A stretch of DNA of 64,000 nucleotides, taken from positions 1 through 64,000 of the forward strand of contig JAQTNK010000016.1 of the NCBI GenBank assembly GCA_028713915.1. The letters are read 5' to 3'. Position 1 is the stretch's first letter. Each line of letters begins with the position of its first letter. The notes below the pieces were generated by a model, which was not told the origin of the DNA, did not search any database, and was given only the letters and a program-made list of their open reading frames with translations. This DNA comes from Rhodocyclaceae bacterium (lineage in GTDB: Bacteria; Pseudomonadota; Gammaproteobacteria; Burkholderiales; Rhodocyclaceae). A program made the translations under genes and the position numbers. Below are positions 39,401 through 48,556 of this stretch, piece after piece.

Positions 39401-40173
39401 CCTTGCGGGCGCTGGGCATCGCCTTGTCGCTCGACGACTTCGGCACCGGCTATTCCTCGCTCGCATACTTGAAGCGCTTCCCCTTCAACTTCGTGAAGAT
39501 CGACAAGTCGTTCATCGCCGACATCGTCCATAACCCCGAAGACGCCGTCATCGCCAAGGCCATCATCGCCCTGGCGCACCGCCTCAACTTGCGCGTCGTC
39601 GCCGAAGGCGTGGAAACCGAGGCGCAGCTCACCTACCTGCGGGCCAACGGCTGCGACGAAATCCAGGGTTTCTACTTCAGCCGCGCCGTACCCAGCGCCT
39701 TGTTCGGCGAGATGCTGCGCACCGGCAAGCGGCTGGAGTTCGCACCGGTTGCCGAGCCGGGGGCGGCGCGCACGGTGCTGGTGGTCGATGCCGACGCGGC
39801 CGCCATCACGACGCTCAAGCGGCTGCTGCAGACGGAAGGCTGCGACGTCCTGACCGCGGAAAGCGGCGAGCAGGCGCTCGACGTCATGAGCGTGAATGCG
39901 GTCCAGGTCATCGTCTGCGATCAAAGGATGCCGGGCATGTCGGGCACCCAGTTCTGCGGCCGGGTCAAGAGCCTCTACCCGGAAACCGTGCGCATCGTGC
40001 TTTCCGGCTACCCGGATATCGAGGCCGTCGTCGATGCCGTGAACAAGGGCGTCATCTATCGCTTCCTGACCAAGCCGCTGGACGATCGCCTGCTGAAGAC
40101 GCACGTCCGCGATGCCTTCCGGCACTATTCCTCGGCCGAAAGCGGCGAAGCCTTCCTCGATTCCGTCGCCTGA
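36403..40173 (+). CDS. REC-GAF-PAS-GAF-GGDEF-EAL-REC signalling protein
   Basis: 1256 residues, soluble. REC1 (1-120; Asp52 in ITDILMPTMDG, Lys in LMKPCDP), GAF (about 210-355), PAS with PAC (about 380-505), GAF2 (about 515-680), GGDEF-like (about 685-845), EAL (about 860-1105) and a C-terminal REC (about 1120-1240; Asp1173 in VCDQRMPGMSG, resembling RpfG-type receivers). The EAL motifs EALIRW, ELTES, DDFGTGYSSL and EGVETE are intact, but the GGDEF signature reads GANTF, so c-di-GMP hydrolysis without synthesis is predicted. Receivers at both ends are unusual and suggest control by the adjacent kinase and double-receiver protein. Confidence 0.9.
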   Translation: MAKILVVDDRLTNRQYLMTLLGYYGHELFEAANGAEALDVVRAVKPDLVITDILMPTMDGYQFALQLRADAAGPQPRLIFYTATYSAPAAQDMAASCGVDAVLMKPCDPADLLATVNRLLGIAEKTAAVAAAAPEAAGAPALPADYNLTKYITKLQMTKRGFDDIVVRNLKTVLERELADLLADEFSEDIADLRRLLFRLTVLIEVSTETAAERDPARLVEIFFGAACEVINSHYAAIAMFDEHDRTLRHLYSKDVPVGPLQRNPLHGALGALAAGQRALRWDGVAARANIGELPPGHPAVANLLGVAIAARGQTYGWLYFADKHGDQAFSEEDERFAAILVEKLALMYENVMFYDLIQRHAAQLQVESTQRAAAEVRLRESEQRFRQLAENVRDVFFLDSIAGETLYVNPAYEDIWGRSRDSLYAAPWSWTEPIHDDDKDAAVARFQKALRTSGEFDFEFRIVRQDGQLRWIRARGFPARNEAGEIFRVAGIFEDVSERKEQEEKIARLSRIQRVLSGINSAIVRIHERGALFQEACRIAVEFGQFALASIAVLDPETGALATLTMHGEDAEVFSAMRDRPGEDMGTTGEALRTGKPSFCNDLALEPRLSELRAEMLEHGYRSVISLPLLLDGAVTGMIELCSRDADFFDADELPLLEELAGDVSFALAFIAKTEKLDYLAYYDALTGLPNSTLFHDRLSQLVLGAAPETEKIAVIVVDLDRFAEINDRLGRHAGDILLKLVAKRLDQALTEPITVARIGANTFAAAVGGLQRGADAVSILQERIFEPLARPFDVSGIDMQLSARAGIALFPDDGGDAHTLFKHAESALKQTKASGAARFLYYSAEANARIAARLALEQQMREAIRAQQFVLHYQPRVDLASGLIVGAEALIRWQHPERGLLEPDEFIPLAEQNGLIEAIGDWVIDSVCAQQVAWLARYGATVPVAFNLSAVQIGKADFLTTLQQALAGRDLDKKYLEVELTESAVMENLDDAMRTLSALRALGIALSLDDFGTGYSSLAYLKRFPFNFVKIDKSFIADIVHNPEDAVIAKAIIALAHRLNLRVVAEGVETEAQLTYLRANGCDEIQGFYFSRAVPSALFGEMLRTGKRLEFAPVAEPGAARTVLVVDADAAAITTLKRLLQTEGCDVLTAESGEQALDVMSVNAVQVIVCDQRMPGMSGTQFCGRVKSLYPETVRIVLSGYPDIEAVVDAVNKGVIYRFLTKPLDDRLLKTHVRDAFRHYSSAESGEAFLDSVA

Positions 40174-40209
40174 GGACGCGCGGCGCGCGGCCCCATCTAC
40201 GCTCCACGC

Positions 40210-40941
40210 TTAGCCGAGCTTGGCCCGTTCTTCGCGCTGCACCTGCGTGACGAAGCGTTGCAGATCATTTTCCTGCGGGTGCGTCAGCTTGACGAAGCGG
40301 CAGCCCAGCCGTCCCGTATTCTTGTAGCCGCGCGTCACCGTGCCGACGAAGCAGACGGCCAGGTCCATTTCCAGCTTGCCGTACTTGCCGAGGTCGATGG
40401 TGGCGCGCGGGATGACTTGTCCGGGCGTGAAAGGCAGCGTCTCCTCCGGCGCTTCGAGGCCGACGCCGCCGATGCCGATGTCGACGACCGCCATCTCCCA
40501 CGGCGTGGCGGCCTCGCCGAGCTTGAAGCTGCACGGCCGCCGCTGGGTCAGCGGCAGCGACAGGCGGAAGAAGTCGCGGCGCTGCATGCGCACGAACCGC
40601 TGCGGAATCGCCGTGGCGAAGGCGGGCCGCCCCTGGTAGTTCGTCTTCCAGATGCGGCTGGCGATGAACTGGTTGCGCACGCCTTGCGGATTGGCGATGA
40701 AGAAGGTGCGCGGACTGTCCAGCAGACGCGCGTTGATCTCTTCGCTGCCGCCCCAGTCGAAGACCAGGGTGTCGGTTTCCTCGTCGATCTCGAGCAGTAC
40801 CGTGAGGAAGGTTTCGCGGCCTTCGTCGAAGATCACGCTGACGAGTTCGCCGTCGTTGATCAGTTGGCGCAGGTAGAACGCGATTTCGCGCCGGAACGTG
40901 ATGTCGAACGCTGCTGCGTTGTCTTCCGGAGTCGCGATCAT
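40210..40941 (-). CDS. YcgR-like PilZ-domain c-di-GMP receptor
   Basis: 243 residues. The N-terminal part (about 10-115) matches the YcgR-type domain preceding PilZ. The PilZ domain starts near [13 protein letters not shown], which gives the RxxxR c-di-GMP-binding motif (Arg122-Arg126), followed by [11 protein letters not shown] at the place of D/NxSxxG, with Gly in place of Ser. Proteins of this kind slow the flagellar motor or regulate adhesion on binding c-di-GMP. ATG at 40941 overlaps the miaA stop as ATGA, so translation is coupled. The convergent large EAL protein offers a possible source of regulation. Confidence 0.87.
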   Translation of the reverse strand: MIATPEDNAAAFDITFRREIAFYLRQLINDGELVSVIFDEGRETFLTVLLEIDEETDTLVFDWGGSEEINARLLDSPRTFFIANPQGVRNQFIASRIWKTNYQGRPAFATAIPQRFVRMQRRDFFRLSLPLTQRRPCSFKLGEAATPWEMAVVDIGIGGVGLEAPEETLPFTPGQVIPRATIDLGKYGKLEMDLAVCFVGTVTRGYKNTGRLGCRFVKLTHPQENDLQRFVTQVQREERAKLG

Positions 40942-41888
40942 GGACGAGAAAGGGAGCCCGCAAGGTGGTTGTCGACGAGTTGCGCTATTTTCGCTTGGGA
41001 CGAGGTGTCTAGGCAATCGATAAGCGCAAGATCCGGCGTGGACTTGAGCCAGGTCAGTTGCCGCTTGGCGAACTGGCGCGTGGCGAAGACGCCGCGATCG
41101 CGCAGTTCGGCGGCGGGCAGCCGCCCTTCCAGCATCTCCCAGACCTGGCGGTAGCCGACGCAGCGCATCGACGGCAGGCTGCCGTGGAGCGTGTAGCGGC
41201 GGCGCAGCATTGCCACTTCGGCCACCAGGCCCCCGGCCAGCATGGCGTCGAAGCGCCGGGCGATGCGTTCGTGCAGCAAGGCGCGGTCGCCGGGCAGCAA
41301 GGCGAGTGCGAGCGGCCGGTAGGGCGGCACATCCGCTGCCTGGCGCGCGAAGATGGCGTCGAGCGGCTCGCCCGTCAGGCGCACGACTTCGAGCGCGCGC
41401 TGGATGCGCTGGGAATCGGCGGGGGCGAGCCGCGCCGCCGTGGCCGGATCGAGCCGCGCCAGTTCGGCATGCAGGGCGGGCCAGCCGCGCTCCTGCGCGG
41501 CGGCGGCGATGGCGGCGCGCAGCGCGGCATCGGCCGGCGGCAGGTCGGCAAGGCCTTCGCGCAGCGCCTTGAAATAGAGCATGGTGCCGCCCACCAGCAG
41601 CGGCACGTGCCCGCGTGCGGTGATCTCGGCCATGACGCGCAGGGCATCGGCGCGAAAGCGCGCGGCCGAATAGCTTTCCTCGGGCGAGACGAGATCGATC
41701 AAGTGGTGCGGAAAGCGCGCCAGCGTGTCGCGGTCGGGCTTGGCCGTGCCGATGTCCATGTCGCGGAACACCTGCGCCGAATCGACGCTGACGAGCTCGA
41801 CGGGAAAGCGCGCGGCGAGTTCCATGGCGACGGCGGTCTTGCCGCTCGCCGTCGGCCCCATGAGGAGAATGGCCGGTGGCAACGTCAT
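40938..41888 (-). CDS. miaA: tRNA dimethylallyltransferase
   Basis: 316 residues. It transfers a dimethylallyl group to A37 of tRNAs that read UNN codons. The P-loop [55 protein letters not shown] and [10 protein letters not shown] are all present. ATG 41888 overlaps the mutL stop (ATGA), and its own stop overlaps the PilZ gene start; mutL-miaA-PilZ is thus a tightly coupled operon. Confidence 0.95.
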   Translation of the reverse strand: MTLPPAILLMGPTASGKTAVAMELAARFPVELVSVDSAQVFRDMDIGTAKPDRDTLARFPHHLIDLVSPEESYSAARFRADALRVMAEITARGHVPLLVGGTMLYFKALREGLADLPPADAALRAAIAAAAQERGWPALHAELARLDPATAARLAPADSQRIQRALEVVRLTGEPLDAIFARQAADVPPYRPLALALLPGDRALLHERIARRFDAMLAGGLVAEVAMLRRRYTLHGSLPSMRCVGYRQVWEMLEGRLPAAELRDRGVFATRQFAKRQLTWLKSTPDLALIDCLDTSSQAKIAQLVDNHLAGSLSRP

Positions 41889-43651
41889 TTGCCGCGCATG
41901 AAAAGCTTGTCGAGGTCCGTCATGGTGAGCTGCACCCAGGTCGGCCGGCCGTGGTTGCACTGGTCGGCGCGTTCGGTGGCTTCCATCTGGCGCAGCAGCG
42001 CATTCATTTCCGGCAGGGCGAGGGCGCGGTGCGCGCGCACCGCGCCGTGGCAGGCCATGGTGGCGAGAATCTCGTTGCGGCGGGATTCGACGATGCGGCT
42101 GGCCGGCTGTTCGGCGAGTTCGGCGAGCAGGCTGCGCACCAGCGCCGCGACATCGCCGCCGGCGAGCAGCGCTGGCACGGCGCGCACGGCCAGCTGCTGC
42201 GGACCGGCGGGCGCCACGTCGAAGCCGAGGTCGCGCAAGGCGTCGGCGTTTTCTTCGGCGCTGGCCATTTCGCCGGCGTCGGCGGCGATCAGCGCCGGCA
42301 CCAGCAGCGCCTGCAGCGCCGGCGGACCGGCATCGAGCGCGTTCTTGAGCTTCTCGTAGAGGATGCGCTCGTGGCCGGCGTGCATGTCGACGAGAACGAG
42401 GCCGGCCGCGTTTTGCGCCAGGATGTAGACGCCGTGCAGCTGGGCGATGGCGTAGCCCAAGGGCGCCGTGCCGGCGCCGTCTTCCGCCGCCGCCGGCGCG
42501 GCAAACGGGGCGCCCGCCGGCTCGCTGCGTTCGGCCGCCGCGGCGGCGCTGGCGAAGGCCTGTCGCGCGAAATCGAGGTAGGCACCGGCGTCGGGTTCGC
42601 GCATGACGAAGCCGGTCTGGCGCAGCGGCGGCGCGAATGCCGGTGCCGCCGCCACCGGCGCCGGCCGCGCTGCGCCCAGCGGCGCCGCCAGCGCCCGCGT
42701 CAGGGCGTGGAAGACGAACTGATGCACGCCGCGGCTGTCGCGAAAGCGCACCTCGGTCTTGGCCGGATGCACGTTGACGTCCACGCCGGCCGGGTCGAGC
42801 TCGAGGAACAACGCATAGGCCGGATGGCGGCTGCCGTGCAGGACATCGGCATAAGCTTCGCGAGCGGCGTGGGCGAGCAGCTTGTCGCGCACGAAGCGGC
42901 CGTTGACGAAGAAATACTGCTCGTCGCGGCCGGCGCGCGAATAGGCGGGCAGGGCGGCATAGCCGGCGAGCCGCAGCGGGCCGGCGACGGCGTCGACGAG
43001 ACGGCCGTGGGCGAAGAACTCGTCGCCGAAAATCTCGCGCAGGCGGCGCTCGGCGTCGCCGGCCGCCAGGCGGCGCTTGACGGCGCGGTCGTGCGTCAGC
43101 GCAAAAGCCACGCCGGGCCGCGCCAGCGCCATGCGGCGCACGACTTCGTCGCAGTGGGCGAACTCGGTGTTCGCGGTCTTCAGGAACTTGCGCCGCGCCG
43201 GCGTGTTGTAGTAGAGGTCGGCGACTTCGATGACGGTGCCGGCGGCGAGCGCGGCCGGCTCGGCGGCGGTGCCGTTCCGGATGCGCCAGGCATGGGCGGC
43301 GTCGGCGGTGCGGCTGGTGACGCTCAGGCGTGCGACGGCGGCCATGGACGCCAGCGCCTCGCCGCGGAAGCCATAGCTGGCGACGCACTCGAGATCGGCG
43401 AGCGAGGCAATCTTGCTCGTGGCATGGCGGGCGAGCGCCAGGGGCAGGTCGTCCTTCGCGATGCCGCCGCCGTCGTCGGCGACGCGGATCAGCCGGACGC
43501 CGCCTTCTTCGATCTGCACGTCGATCCGGGTGGCGCCGGCGTCGAGACTGTTCTCGATCAGCTCCTTCAGCACCGAGGCCGGGCGTTCGACGACCTCGCC
43601 GGCGGCGATCTGGCTGATGAGAAGGTCGGGAAGGGCGTAAATGCGCGACAC
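41885..43651 (-). CDS. mutL: DNA mismatch repair protein MutL
   Basis: 588 residues. N-terminal GHKL ATPase with [27 protein letters not shown] and [11 protein letters not shown]; then the transducer domain with [12 protein letters not shown] and [13 protein letters not shown] Pro/Ala-rich linker follows (about 335-400), and a C-terminal dimerisation domain ends with [10 protein letters not shown]. No DQHA(X)2E(X)4E endonuclease motif is seen: the equivalent is [15 protein letters not shown], which has Met and Gly in its place, so nuclease activity is doubtful. Start is GTG 43651, the codon before [20 protein letters not shown]. Confidence 0.93.
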   Translation of the reverse strand: MSRIYALPDLLISQIAAGEVVERPASVLKELIENSLDAGATRIDVQIEEGGVRLIRVADDGGGIAKDDLPLALARHATSKIASLADLECVASYGFRGEALASMAAVARLSVTSRTADAAHAWRIRNGTAAEPAALAAGTVIEVADLYYNTPARRKFLKTANTEFAHCDEVVRRMALARPGVAFALTHDRAVKRRLAAGDAERRLREIFGDEFFAHGRLVDAVAGPLRLAGYAALPAYSRAGRDEQYFFVNGRFVRDKLLAHAAREAYADVLHGSRHPAYALFLELDPAGVDVNVHPAKTEVRFRDSRGVHQFVFHALTRALAAPLGAARPAPVAAAPAFAPPLRQTGFVMREPDAGAYLDFARQAFASAAAAAERSEPAGAPFAAPAAAEDGAGTAPLGYAIAQLHGVYILAQNAAGLVLVDMHAGHERILYEKLKNALDAGPPALQALLVPALIAADAGEMASAEENADALRDLGFDVAPAGPQQLAVRAVPALLAGGDVAALVRSLLAELAEQPASRIVESRRNEILATMACHGAVRAHRALALPEMNALLRQMEATERADQCNHGRPTWVQLTMTDLDKLFMRGK

Positions 43652-43744
43652 CGGCGGATTATAGCGGTGCCGGGGCGGCGGGCCGCCGTTGCCGATGCGC
43701 GGTAGAATGCGCGCCTCGCAACGCCACGTCTCCGGTCCCAGCGC

Positions 43745-44389
43745 ATGGATTTCCTCGCCCCGTTGGTCGACATCGTCCTCCATCTCGACAAGCATCTCGC
43801 CCTGCTGGTGGTCCAGTATGGCGTTTGGATATATGCGCTGCTGTTCCTGATCGTCTTCTGCGAGACCGGCCTCGTCGTGACGCCCTTCCTGCCCGGCGAT
43901 TCGCTGCTGTTCGTATCCGGCGCGCTGGCGGCGACCGGCGGCATGGACATGGCGGCGCTGATCGGCGTGCTGCTGGCGGCGGCGGTGCTCGGCGACAACT
44001 GCAACTACTGGATCGGCCGCTGGATCGGCAAGCGCGTGCTGCACTGGGGCGCAGGCGCGCCGCGCTTCTTCAACCGCGGCGCCTACGACCAGGCGCATGG
44101 CTTCTACGAGCGCTGGGGCGGCCTGACCATGACGCTGGCGCGCTTCATCCCGCTGGTGCGCACCTTCGCGCCCTTCGTCGCCGGCGTGGCGCGCATGACT
44201 TACGTGCGCTACTTCGCCTTCGACCTGCTCGGCGCCGTCGTCTGGGTGGTGTCGCTGTCGGCGGCCGGTTTCTGGTTCGGCAACCTGCCGGCCGTGAAGA
44301 ACAACCTCTCCGTCGTCATCGTCGTCATCGTCGGCATATCGCTGGCGCCTATCGCCGTCGGCTGGCTGCGGCAGCGTTTCGCCCGTTGA
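43745..44389 (+). CDS. DedA family membrane protein
   Basis: 214 residues with several hydrophobic helices. Conserved: FCETGLVVTPFLPGDSLLFVSGALAA, LGDNCNYWIGRWIG and the ARFIPLVRTFAPFVAGVARM signature with essential Arg residues. DedA proteins are linked to polyprenyl-phosphate or phospholipid flipping and to membrane energetics. A TAGAAT box at 43703-43708 may be part of its promoter. Divergent from mutL. Confidence 0.92.
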   Translation: MDFLAPLVDIVLHLDKHLALLVVQYGVWIYALLFLIVFCETGLVVTPFLPGDSLLFVSGALAATGGMDMAALIGVLLAAAVLGDNCNYWIGRWIGKRVLHWGAGAPRFFNRGAYDQAHGFYERWGGLTMTLARFIPLVRTFAPFVAGVARMTYVRYFAFDLLGAVVWVVSLSAAGFWFGNLPAVKNNLSVVIVVIVGISLAPIAVGWLRQRFAR

Positions 44390-44434
44390 AACATGGCCTT
44401 GGGGCGCGCTTGGCGGTATGCGCTAACATAGGTC

Positions 44435-45142
44435 ATGCGCGTTTCCCTGCTGGCAGCGGCGTTTTCGGCAGTCTTGACGGCCTGCACCGCCACGTCCGGT
44501 TCGGGGCCGCAAGGCACGACCGGCTTCGATCCGGCCCAGCTCGCCAAGACCGATGTCGACCGCATTACCGATGCGCATCGCCGCGAGATTTTCGCCAGCC
44601 TGCACCTGCTGGCCGAGAAGCTCTACCGGCGCAATCCGCGCGAATGGCGCAAGTCGGCGGCTAGCGTCGAGGCGGCGGTGGGGCGGATCTTCGAGCCGCG
44701 CTATGCCTGGCGCCTGCCCGAGTTCGAGGGCAAGTGGGGCACCGAACTGGTGTTGCTGGGCTTGCGCGAAGACTATCGGGGCGACCGCGTCGCCGCGTTC
44801 ATCGGTGGCTTGGGGGGGATGCTGCATGCCGCTTTCGAAGAAAAAACGGAGTTTTTCGTGACCGACGACCTCGATCCGCAGAAGCTTTACAACAGCGCGC
44901 GCAACGTCGAGATCGCCGCCTGGAAACTGGCCCAGGCGCACGACGCGGAGGGCCGTCCGCTGCTGCTTTCCAATGAGATGAATCCGGAATACAACCTGAG
45001 TTTCGAGCGCGAGTTCGGCAAGATGATCGGCAACCTGGACCTGCTCACCGACGTCGTCGCCGACAAGACCCACCGCGGCATCGTCAAGGCGATCCAGAGC
45101 GTGGCGTCGTTCATGTTCCTTCCCGTCGCGGGCCTGAAATAA
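44435..45142 (+). CDS. Conserved lipoprotein of unknown function
   Basis: 235 residues. Signal sequence with lipobox LTAC (Cys17) marks it as a lipoprotein. The mature part is mostly helical, with REIFASLHLLAEKLYRRNPREW, GLREDYRGDRVAAFIGGLGGML and RNVEIAAWKLA. I recognise the family as conserved in betaproteobacteria, often beside purN, but no function is known. The TAA stop overlaps the ATG of purN (TAATG), suggesting coupling. Confidence 0.75.
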   Translation: MRVSLLAAAFSAVLTACTATSGSGPQGTTGFDPAQLAKTDVDRITDAHRREIFASLHLLAEKLYRRNPREWRKSAASVEAAVGRIFEPRYAWRLPEFEGKWGTELVLLGLREDYRGDRVAAFIGGLGGMLHAAFEEKTEFFVTDDLDPQKLYNSARNVEIAAWKLAQAHDAEGRPLLLSNEMNPEYNLSFEREFGKMIGNLDLLTDVVADKTHRGIVKAIQSVASFMFLPVAGLK

Positions 45143-45774
45143 TGAAGTCATATGTCATATTGATCTCGGGGCGCGGCAGCAACATGCAGGCGCTGATCGC
45201 GGCGCAACTGCCGGGCCGCTGCGCCGCGGTGATCTCCAATCGGCCCGATGCCGCGGGTCTCGCCTGGGCCGCGGCGCGCGGCGTGCCGACCGCCGTCGTC
45301 GACCACAAGGCGTTTGCCAGTCGCGCGGCTTTCGATGCGGCGCTGGCGGCGGAGATCGAGCGCCACGCGCCCGATCTCGTGCTGCTGGCGGGCTTCATGC
45401 GCGTATTGGGGCAGGACTTCGTCAAGCGCTTCGACGGCCGCATGCTCAACATCCACCCGTCGCTGCTGCCGTCGTTCCCGGGCCTGCACACGCATGCCGC
45501 GGCGCTGGCGGCAGGCGTCAAGATCCATGGCTGCACCGTGCATTTCGTGACACCCTCGCTCGACTGCGGGCCGATCGTCGTGCAGGCGGCGGTCCCGGTG
45601 CTGCCGGGCGACAGCGAAGCTGCGCTGGCGGCGCGCGTCCTGGCCCAGGAGCACGTCGTCTATGCGCAGGCGGCGCGCTGGTTCCTCGAAGGGCGCATTG
45701 CCGTCATCGACGGCCACGTGCAGTTGGCCGGCGCGGCCAACGCCGACGGCGCGCTGCGCGTGCCGCTGGATTGA
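45142..45774 (+). CDS. purN: Phosphoribosylglycinamide formyltransferase
   Basis: 210 residues. It formylates GAR with 10-formyl-THF in purine synthesis. Substrate loop ISGRGSNMQALI, catalytic Asn/His in MLNIHPSLLPSFPGLH, and folate-side HGCTVHFVTPSLDCGPIV with the catalytic Asp are present. Starts within the stop of the upstream lipoprotein gene; the DUF3108 gene follows after 3 bases. Secure. Confidence 0.96.
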   Translation: MKSYVILISGRGSNMQALIAAQLPGRCAAVISNRPDAAGLAWAAARGVPTAVVDHKAFASRAAFDAALAAEIERHAPDLVLLAGFMRVLGQDFVKRFDGRMLNIHPSLLPSFPGLHTHAAALAAGVKIHGCTVHFVTPSLDCGPIVVQAAVPVLPGDSEAALAARVLAQEHVVYAQAARWFLEGRIAVIDGHVQLAGAANADGALRVPLD

Positions 45775-45777
45775 GGA

Positions 45778-46749
45778 ATGCCCTTCGCCATCGCCTTGGC
45801 GGTCTCGGTCTTGCTGCATGCCGCGGCGATCGTCATGCCGGGGTGGGCGCTGCCGGGCGATGCCGAGCCCGAGCCGCAGCCGCTCGAGGCGCGGCTGGTG
45901 CTGCCGGCGCAGCCGGCGCCGGTCGCCGCGGCAGCGCCGAAGCCGCATCCGCGCCCGACCCGGCGCGCGCCGCCGGCGACGCCTGTCGATGCCGATGGGC
46001 CGGCGCCGGCGGCCGCAGCGCCGGAGGCGGTCGCCGCGGCAGCGGAGCCCGATGCCGCGGCGGCCGCGCCGGCGGTTGTGGTGCCGCCTGCGCCGGTTGC
46101 GCTGCCGCCACCGCCGCCGCCGTCGCCGCCCTGGGCGCACCAGGGCCATGTGCGCTACCTCGTTCGCTATGGCGACGGCGGTTTCATCATCGGCGAGCGG
46201 ACCGAGGCATGGCGCATCGACGGTGAGCATTACGCCATCCGCTCGTCGTTCGAACCGAAAGGCCTGGCGGCGCTGCGCGGACGGACGCGGACGCAGACCA
46301 GCAGCGGCGAGGTGACGGCCGCGGGCCTGCGCCCGCATGAATTTCGCGACCAGCGCGAGGGCCGCGACGCGGACGTCGCCACTTTCGACTGGGCCGGCGC
46401 GCAGATCGTCTTCTCCGGCGGGCGCGCGGCCGGCCGCCTGGCGGACGGGACGGAGGATCTGACCTCGGTGTTCTATCAACTCGCCTGGCTGGCGCCGCGG
46501 CAGGACGTGGAGTTCGCCGTGGCGACCGGCAGCCGCGTCGGCCGCTGGACCTTCGAATGGGTCGGCGAGGAAAAGCTGGAACTGGCGACGGGCATCGTCG
46601 CCACGCTGCATCTGCGCACCCGCGCGGATGGCGACAGTACTGAAGTGTGGCTGGCCCCGGCGTACGGCGGCCTGCCGGTTAAAATCCGCTATGTCGATCG
46701 CAAGGGCGACGCATTCGAGCAGACGGCGGACCTACTGGACCTGAATTGA
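45778..46749 (+). CDS. DUF3108 protein with N-terminal anchor and Pro/Ala linker
   Basis: 323 residues. An N-terminal hydrophobic stretch (about 1-25) anchors or exports the protein; residues about 30-120 form a Pro/Ala-rich, TonB-like spacer (PPPPPPSPPW). The C-terminal DUF3108 domain (about 125-320) is a periplasmic beta-rich domain with YRYGDGG-like VRYLVRYGDGGFIIG, TFDWAGAQIVF and VWLAPAYGGLPVKIRYVD. Function unknown; homologues have been associated with cell-envelope lipids. Same direction and 3 bases after purN. Confidence 0.85.
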   Translation: MPFAIALAVSVLLHAAAIVMPGWALPGDAEPEPQPLEARLVLPAQPAPVAAAAPKPHPRPTRRAPPATPVDADGPAPAAAAPEAVAAAAEPDAAAAAPAVVVPPAPVALPPPPPPSPPWAHQGHVRYLVRYGDGGFIIGERTEAWRIDGEHYAIRSSFEPKGLAALRGRTRTQTSSGEVTAAGLRPHEFRDQREGRDADVATFDWAGAQIVFSGGRAAGRLADGTEDLTSVFYQLAWLAPRQDVEFAVATGSRVGRWTFEWVGEEKLELATGIVATLHLRTRADGDSTEVWLAPAYGGLPVKIRYVDRKGDAFEQTADLLDLN

Positions 46750-46750
46750 C

Positions 46751-48007
46751 ATGAGCATAACTGCAAAAATGATCGAAGGCGCCGCGGTGATGACCGCGGA
46801 ACTGCTCAAGTTCGCCCAGCCGGCCGATGCCGCGCTCTCCCATTATTTCCGCGCCCAGAAGACCGGCAGCCGCGAGCGCGCCTTCATCGCCGAGACGGCG
46901 TATGCCGTGCTGCGCCGCCGCCGCTGGCTGACGCGCCTGGCCGGCGCCGACGCCAACCCCGGGCAACTTGCGCTGGCGGCGCTGGTGCGCATCCAGGGCG
47001 TGAACCTGCGCCAGCTCGAAGTGGCGCTCGATGCCGACGAGATGGCCTGGGTGGTCGCGTTCAAGGCCAGGCCCGAGCCGCAGCTGACGCTCGCCGAGCA
47101 AGCGGATTTTCCCGACTGGCTGGCCGAGCGGCTGGCGGCGCGCATGAGCGCCGACGAAATCCTCGAACTGGCCCGCGCCCTCAACCGGCCGGCACCGCTC
47201 GACTTGCGCGTCAATGAGTTCAAGGCCAAGCGCGCGGACGTGCTGGCGCAATTCGCCGCCGAAGGCCTTGCCGCCGAGCCTTGCCCCTATTCGCCGCAGG
47301 GCATTCGCCTCAAGAGCAAGCCGGCGCTCTCGCGCCACCCGCTCTACCTTGCCGGCAGCATCGAGGTGCAGGACGAAGGCTCGCAGCTGCTCGGCTATCT
47401 GCTGGCGCCGAAGCGCGGCGAGATGGTGGTGGACTTCTGCGCCGGCGCCGGCGGCAAGACGCTGCTGCTCGGCGCGCTGATGCGCTCGACCGGCCGGCTG
47501 TATGCCTTCGACGTTTCCGACAAGCGCCTGGCGAAACTCAAGCCGCGCGTGGCGCGTTCGGGCTTGTCGAACGTCCATCCGGCGTGCCTGTCGGGCGAGA
47601 ACGATCCGCGCGTGAAGCGGCTGGCCGGCAAGATCGACCGCGTGCTGGTCGACGCGCCCTGCTCGGGGCTCGGCACGCTGCGGCGCAATCCCGACCTCAA
47701 GTGGCGGCAGACGCCGGAGAGCGTGGCCGAGCTGACGCGCAAGCAGGCCGACATCCTCGCCGGCGCGTCGCGCCTGCTCAAGCCCGGCGGCCGCCTCGTC
47801 TATGCCACTTGCAGCATTCTCGACGAGGAGAACGCCGGCATCGTCGACGCCTTCCTGCAGGCGCATCCCGACTTCCATCGCCTTTCGGCCCGGGACCTGC
47901 TCGCCAAGCAGGGCATCGCGCTCGACTGCGGCGATGACATGCGGCTGATGCCGCACCGGCATGGCACCGACGGCTTCTATGCCGCGGTGCTGGAGCGCAG
48001 CAGGTGA
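46751..48007 (+). CDS. RsmB/NOL1-like RNA (cytosine-5) methyltransferase
   Basis: 418 residues. A helical N-terminal region is followed by the SAM-dependent core: DFCAGAGGKTLLL (SAM loop), AFDVSDKRLAKLKPR, the catalytic VDAPCSGLGTLRRNPDLKW motif IV and LVYATCSILDEEN motif VI, giving both catalytic cysteines. Family members make m5C in 16S rRNA (RsmB) or tRNA. The N-terminal region lacks an obvious NusB-like match that I can judge by eye, so the exact target is left open. The gene starts right after the DUF3108 stop and overlaps the PLD-like gene by 4 bases. Confidence 0.9.
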   Translation: MSITAKMIEGAAVMTAELLKFAQPADAALSHYFRAQKTGSRERAFIAETAYAVLRRRRWLTRLAGADANPGQLALAALVRIQGVNLRQLEVALDADEMAWVVAFKARPEPQLTLAEQADFPDWLAERLAARMSADEILELARALNRPAPLDLRVNEFKAKRADVLAQFAAEGLAAEPCPYSPQGIRLKSKPALSRHPLYLAGSIEVQDEGSQLLGYLLAPKRGEMVVDFCAGAGGKTLLLGALMRSTGRLYAFDVSDKRLAKLKPRVARSGLSNVHPACLSGENDPRVKRLAGKIDRVLVDAPCSGLGTLRRNPDLKWRQTPESVAELTRKQADILAGASRLLKPGGRLVYATCSILDEENAGIVDAFLQAHPDFHRLSARDLLAKQGIALDCGDDMRLMPHRHGTDGFYAAVLERSR

Positions 48008-48549
48008 CGATGCGCATCGTCCTGCTGCTGGTCGCCGCCTTGCTGGCGCCGGCGGCAGCGGCGCTGGGACCGCTGCCGGCGCAGGGCACGGTCGAAGTCT
48101 ATTTCACGCCCTGGGACGACGCCGAGGGCGCGTTGCTGCGCACCATCGGGCAGGCGCGGCACAGCATCCACGTCCAGGCCTATACCTTCAGCAGCCGCAA
48201 CCTCGCCTGGGCGCTGGGCGAGGCGAAGAAGCGCGGCGTCGCCATCGAGATGCTCACCGACCGCGAGCAGGCGACGAAGAACGAGCACAGCCTCGTCAAT
48301 GCGCTCCACGACGCCGGCATCCCGGTCTGGTTCGAAGTGCGCTATGCCAGCGCCCACAACAAGGTCATGCTCGTCGATGCGGAGGAAGGCGATCCCGTCG
48401 TCGTCACCGGCAGCTACAATTTCACGTTCTCGGCGCAGGCGCGCAATGCCGAGAATCTCGTCATCCTGCGCGGCAACGCGCCGCTGGCGCGCGCCTATCT
48501 CGACAACTGGCGGCGCCATCGGCGGGACGCCGTGCCCTATTCGAGGTGA
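48004..48549 (+). CDS. Exported single-domain phospholipase D-like nuclease
   Basis: 181 residues (GTG start; ATG at 48010 is possible). A signal peptide covers about 1-22. One PLD domain has the HKD motif as SAHNKVMLVDAE followed by VVTGSYNF, as in Nuc/NucE-type endonucleases, which dimerise to build the active site. Substrate, DNA or phospholipid, cannot be told from sequence. It begins within the end of the RNA methyltransferase gene, and the MscS gene follows after 7 bases. Confidence 0.88.
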   Translation: MTMRIVLLLVAALLAPAAAALGPLPAQGTVEVYFTPWDDAEGALLRTIGQARHSIHVQAYTFSSRNLAWALGEAKKRGVAIEMLTDREQATKNEHSLVNALHDAGIPVWFEVRYASAHNKVMLVDAEEGDPVVVTGSYNFTFSAQARNAENLVILRGNAPLARAYLDNWRRHRRDAVPYSR

Positions 48550-48556
48550 ACGCGAC

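Noticed and set aside
36283-40125. A 1280-codon open frame on the minus strand opposite the REC-EAL protein
   Set aside because: It mirrors a gene with clear domains; long antisense frames are common in high-GC DNA, and its translation shows no domain.
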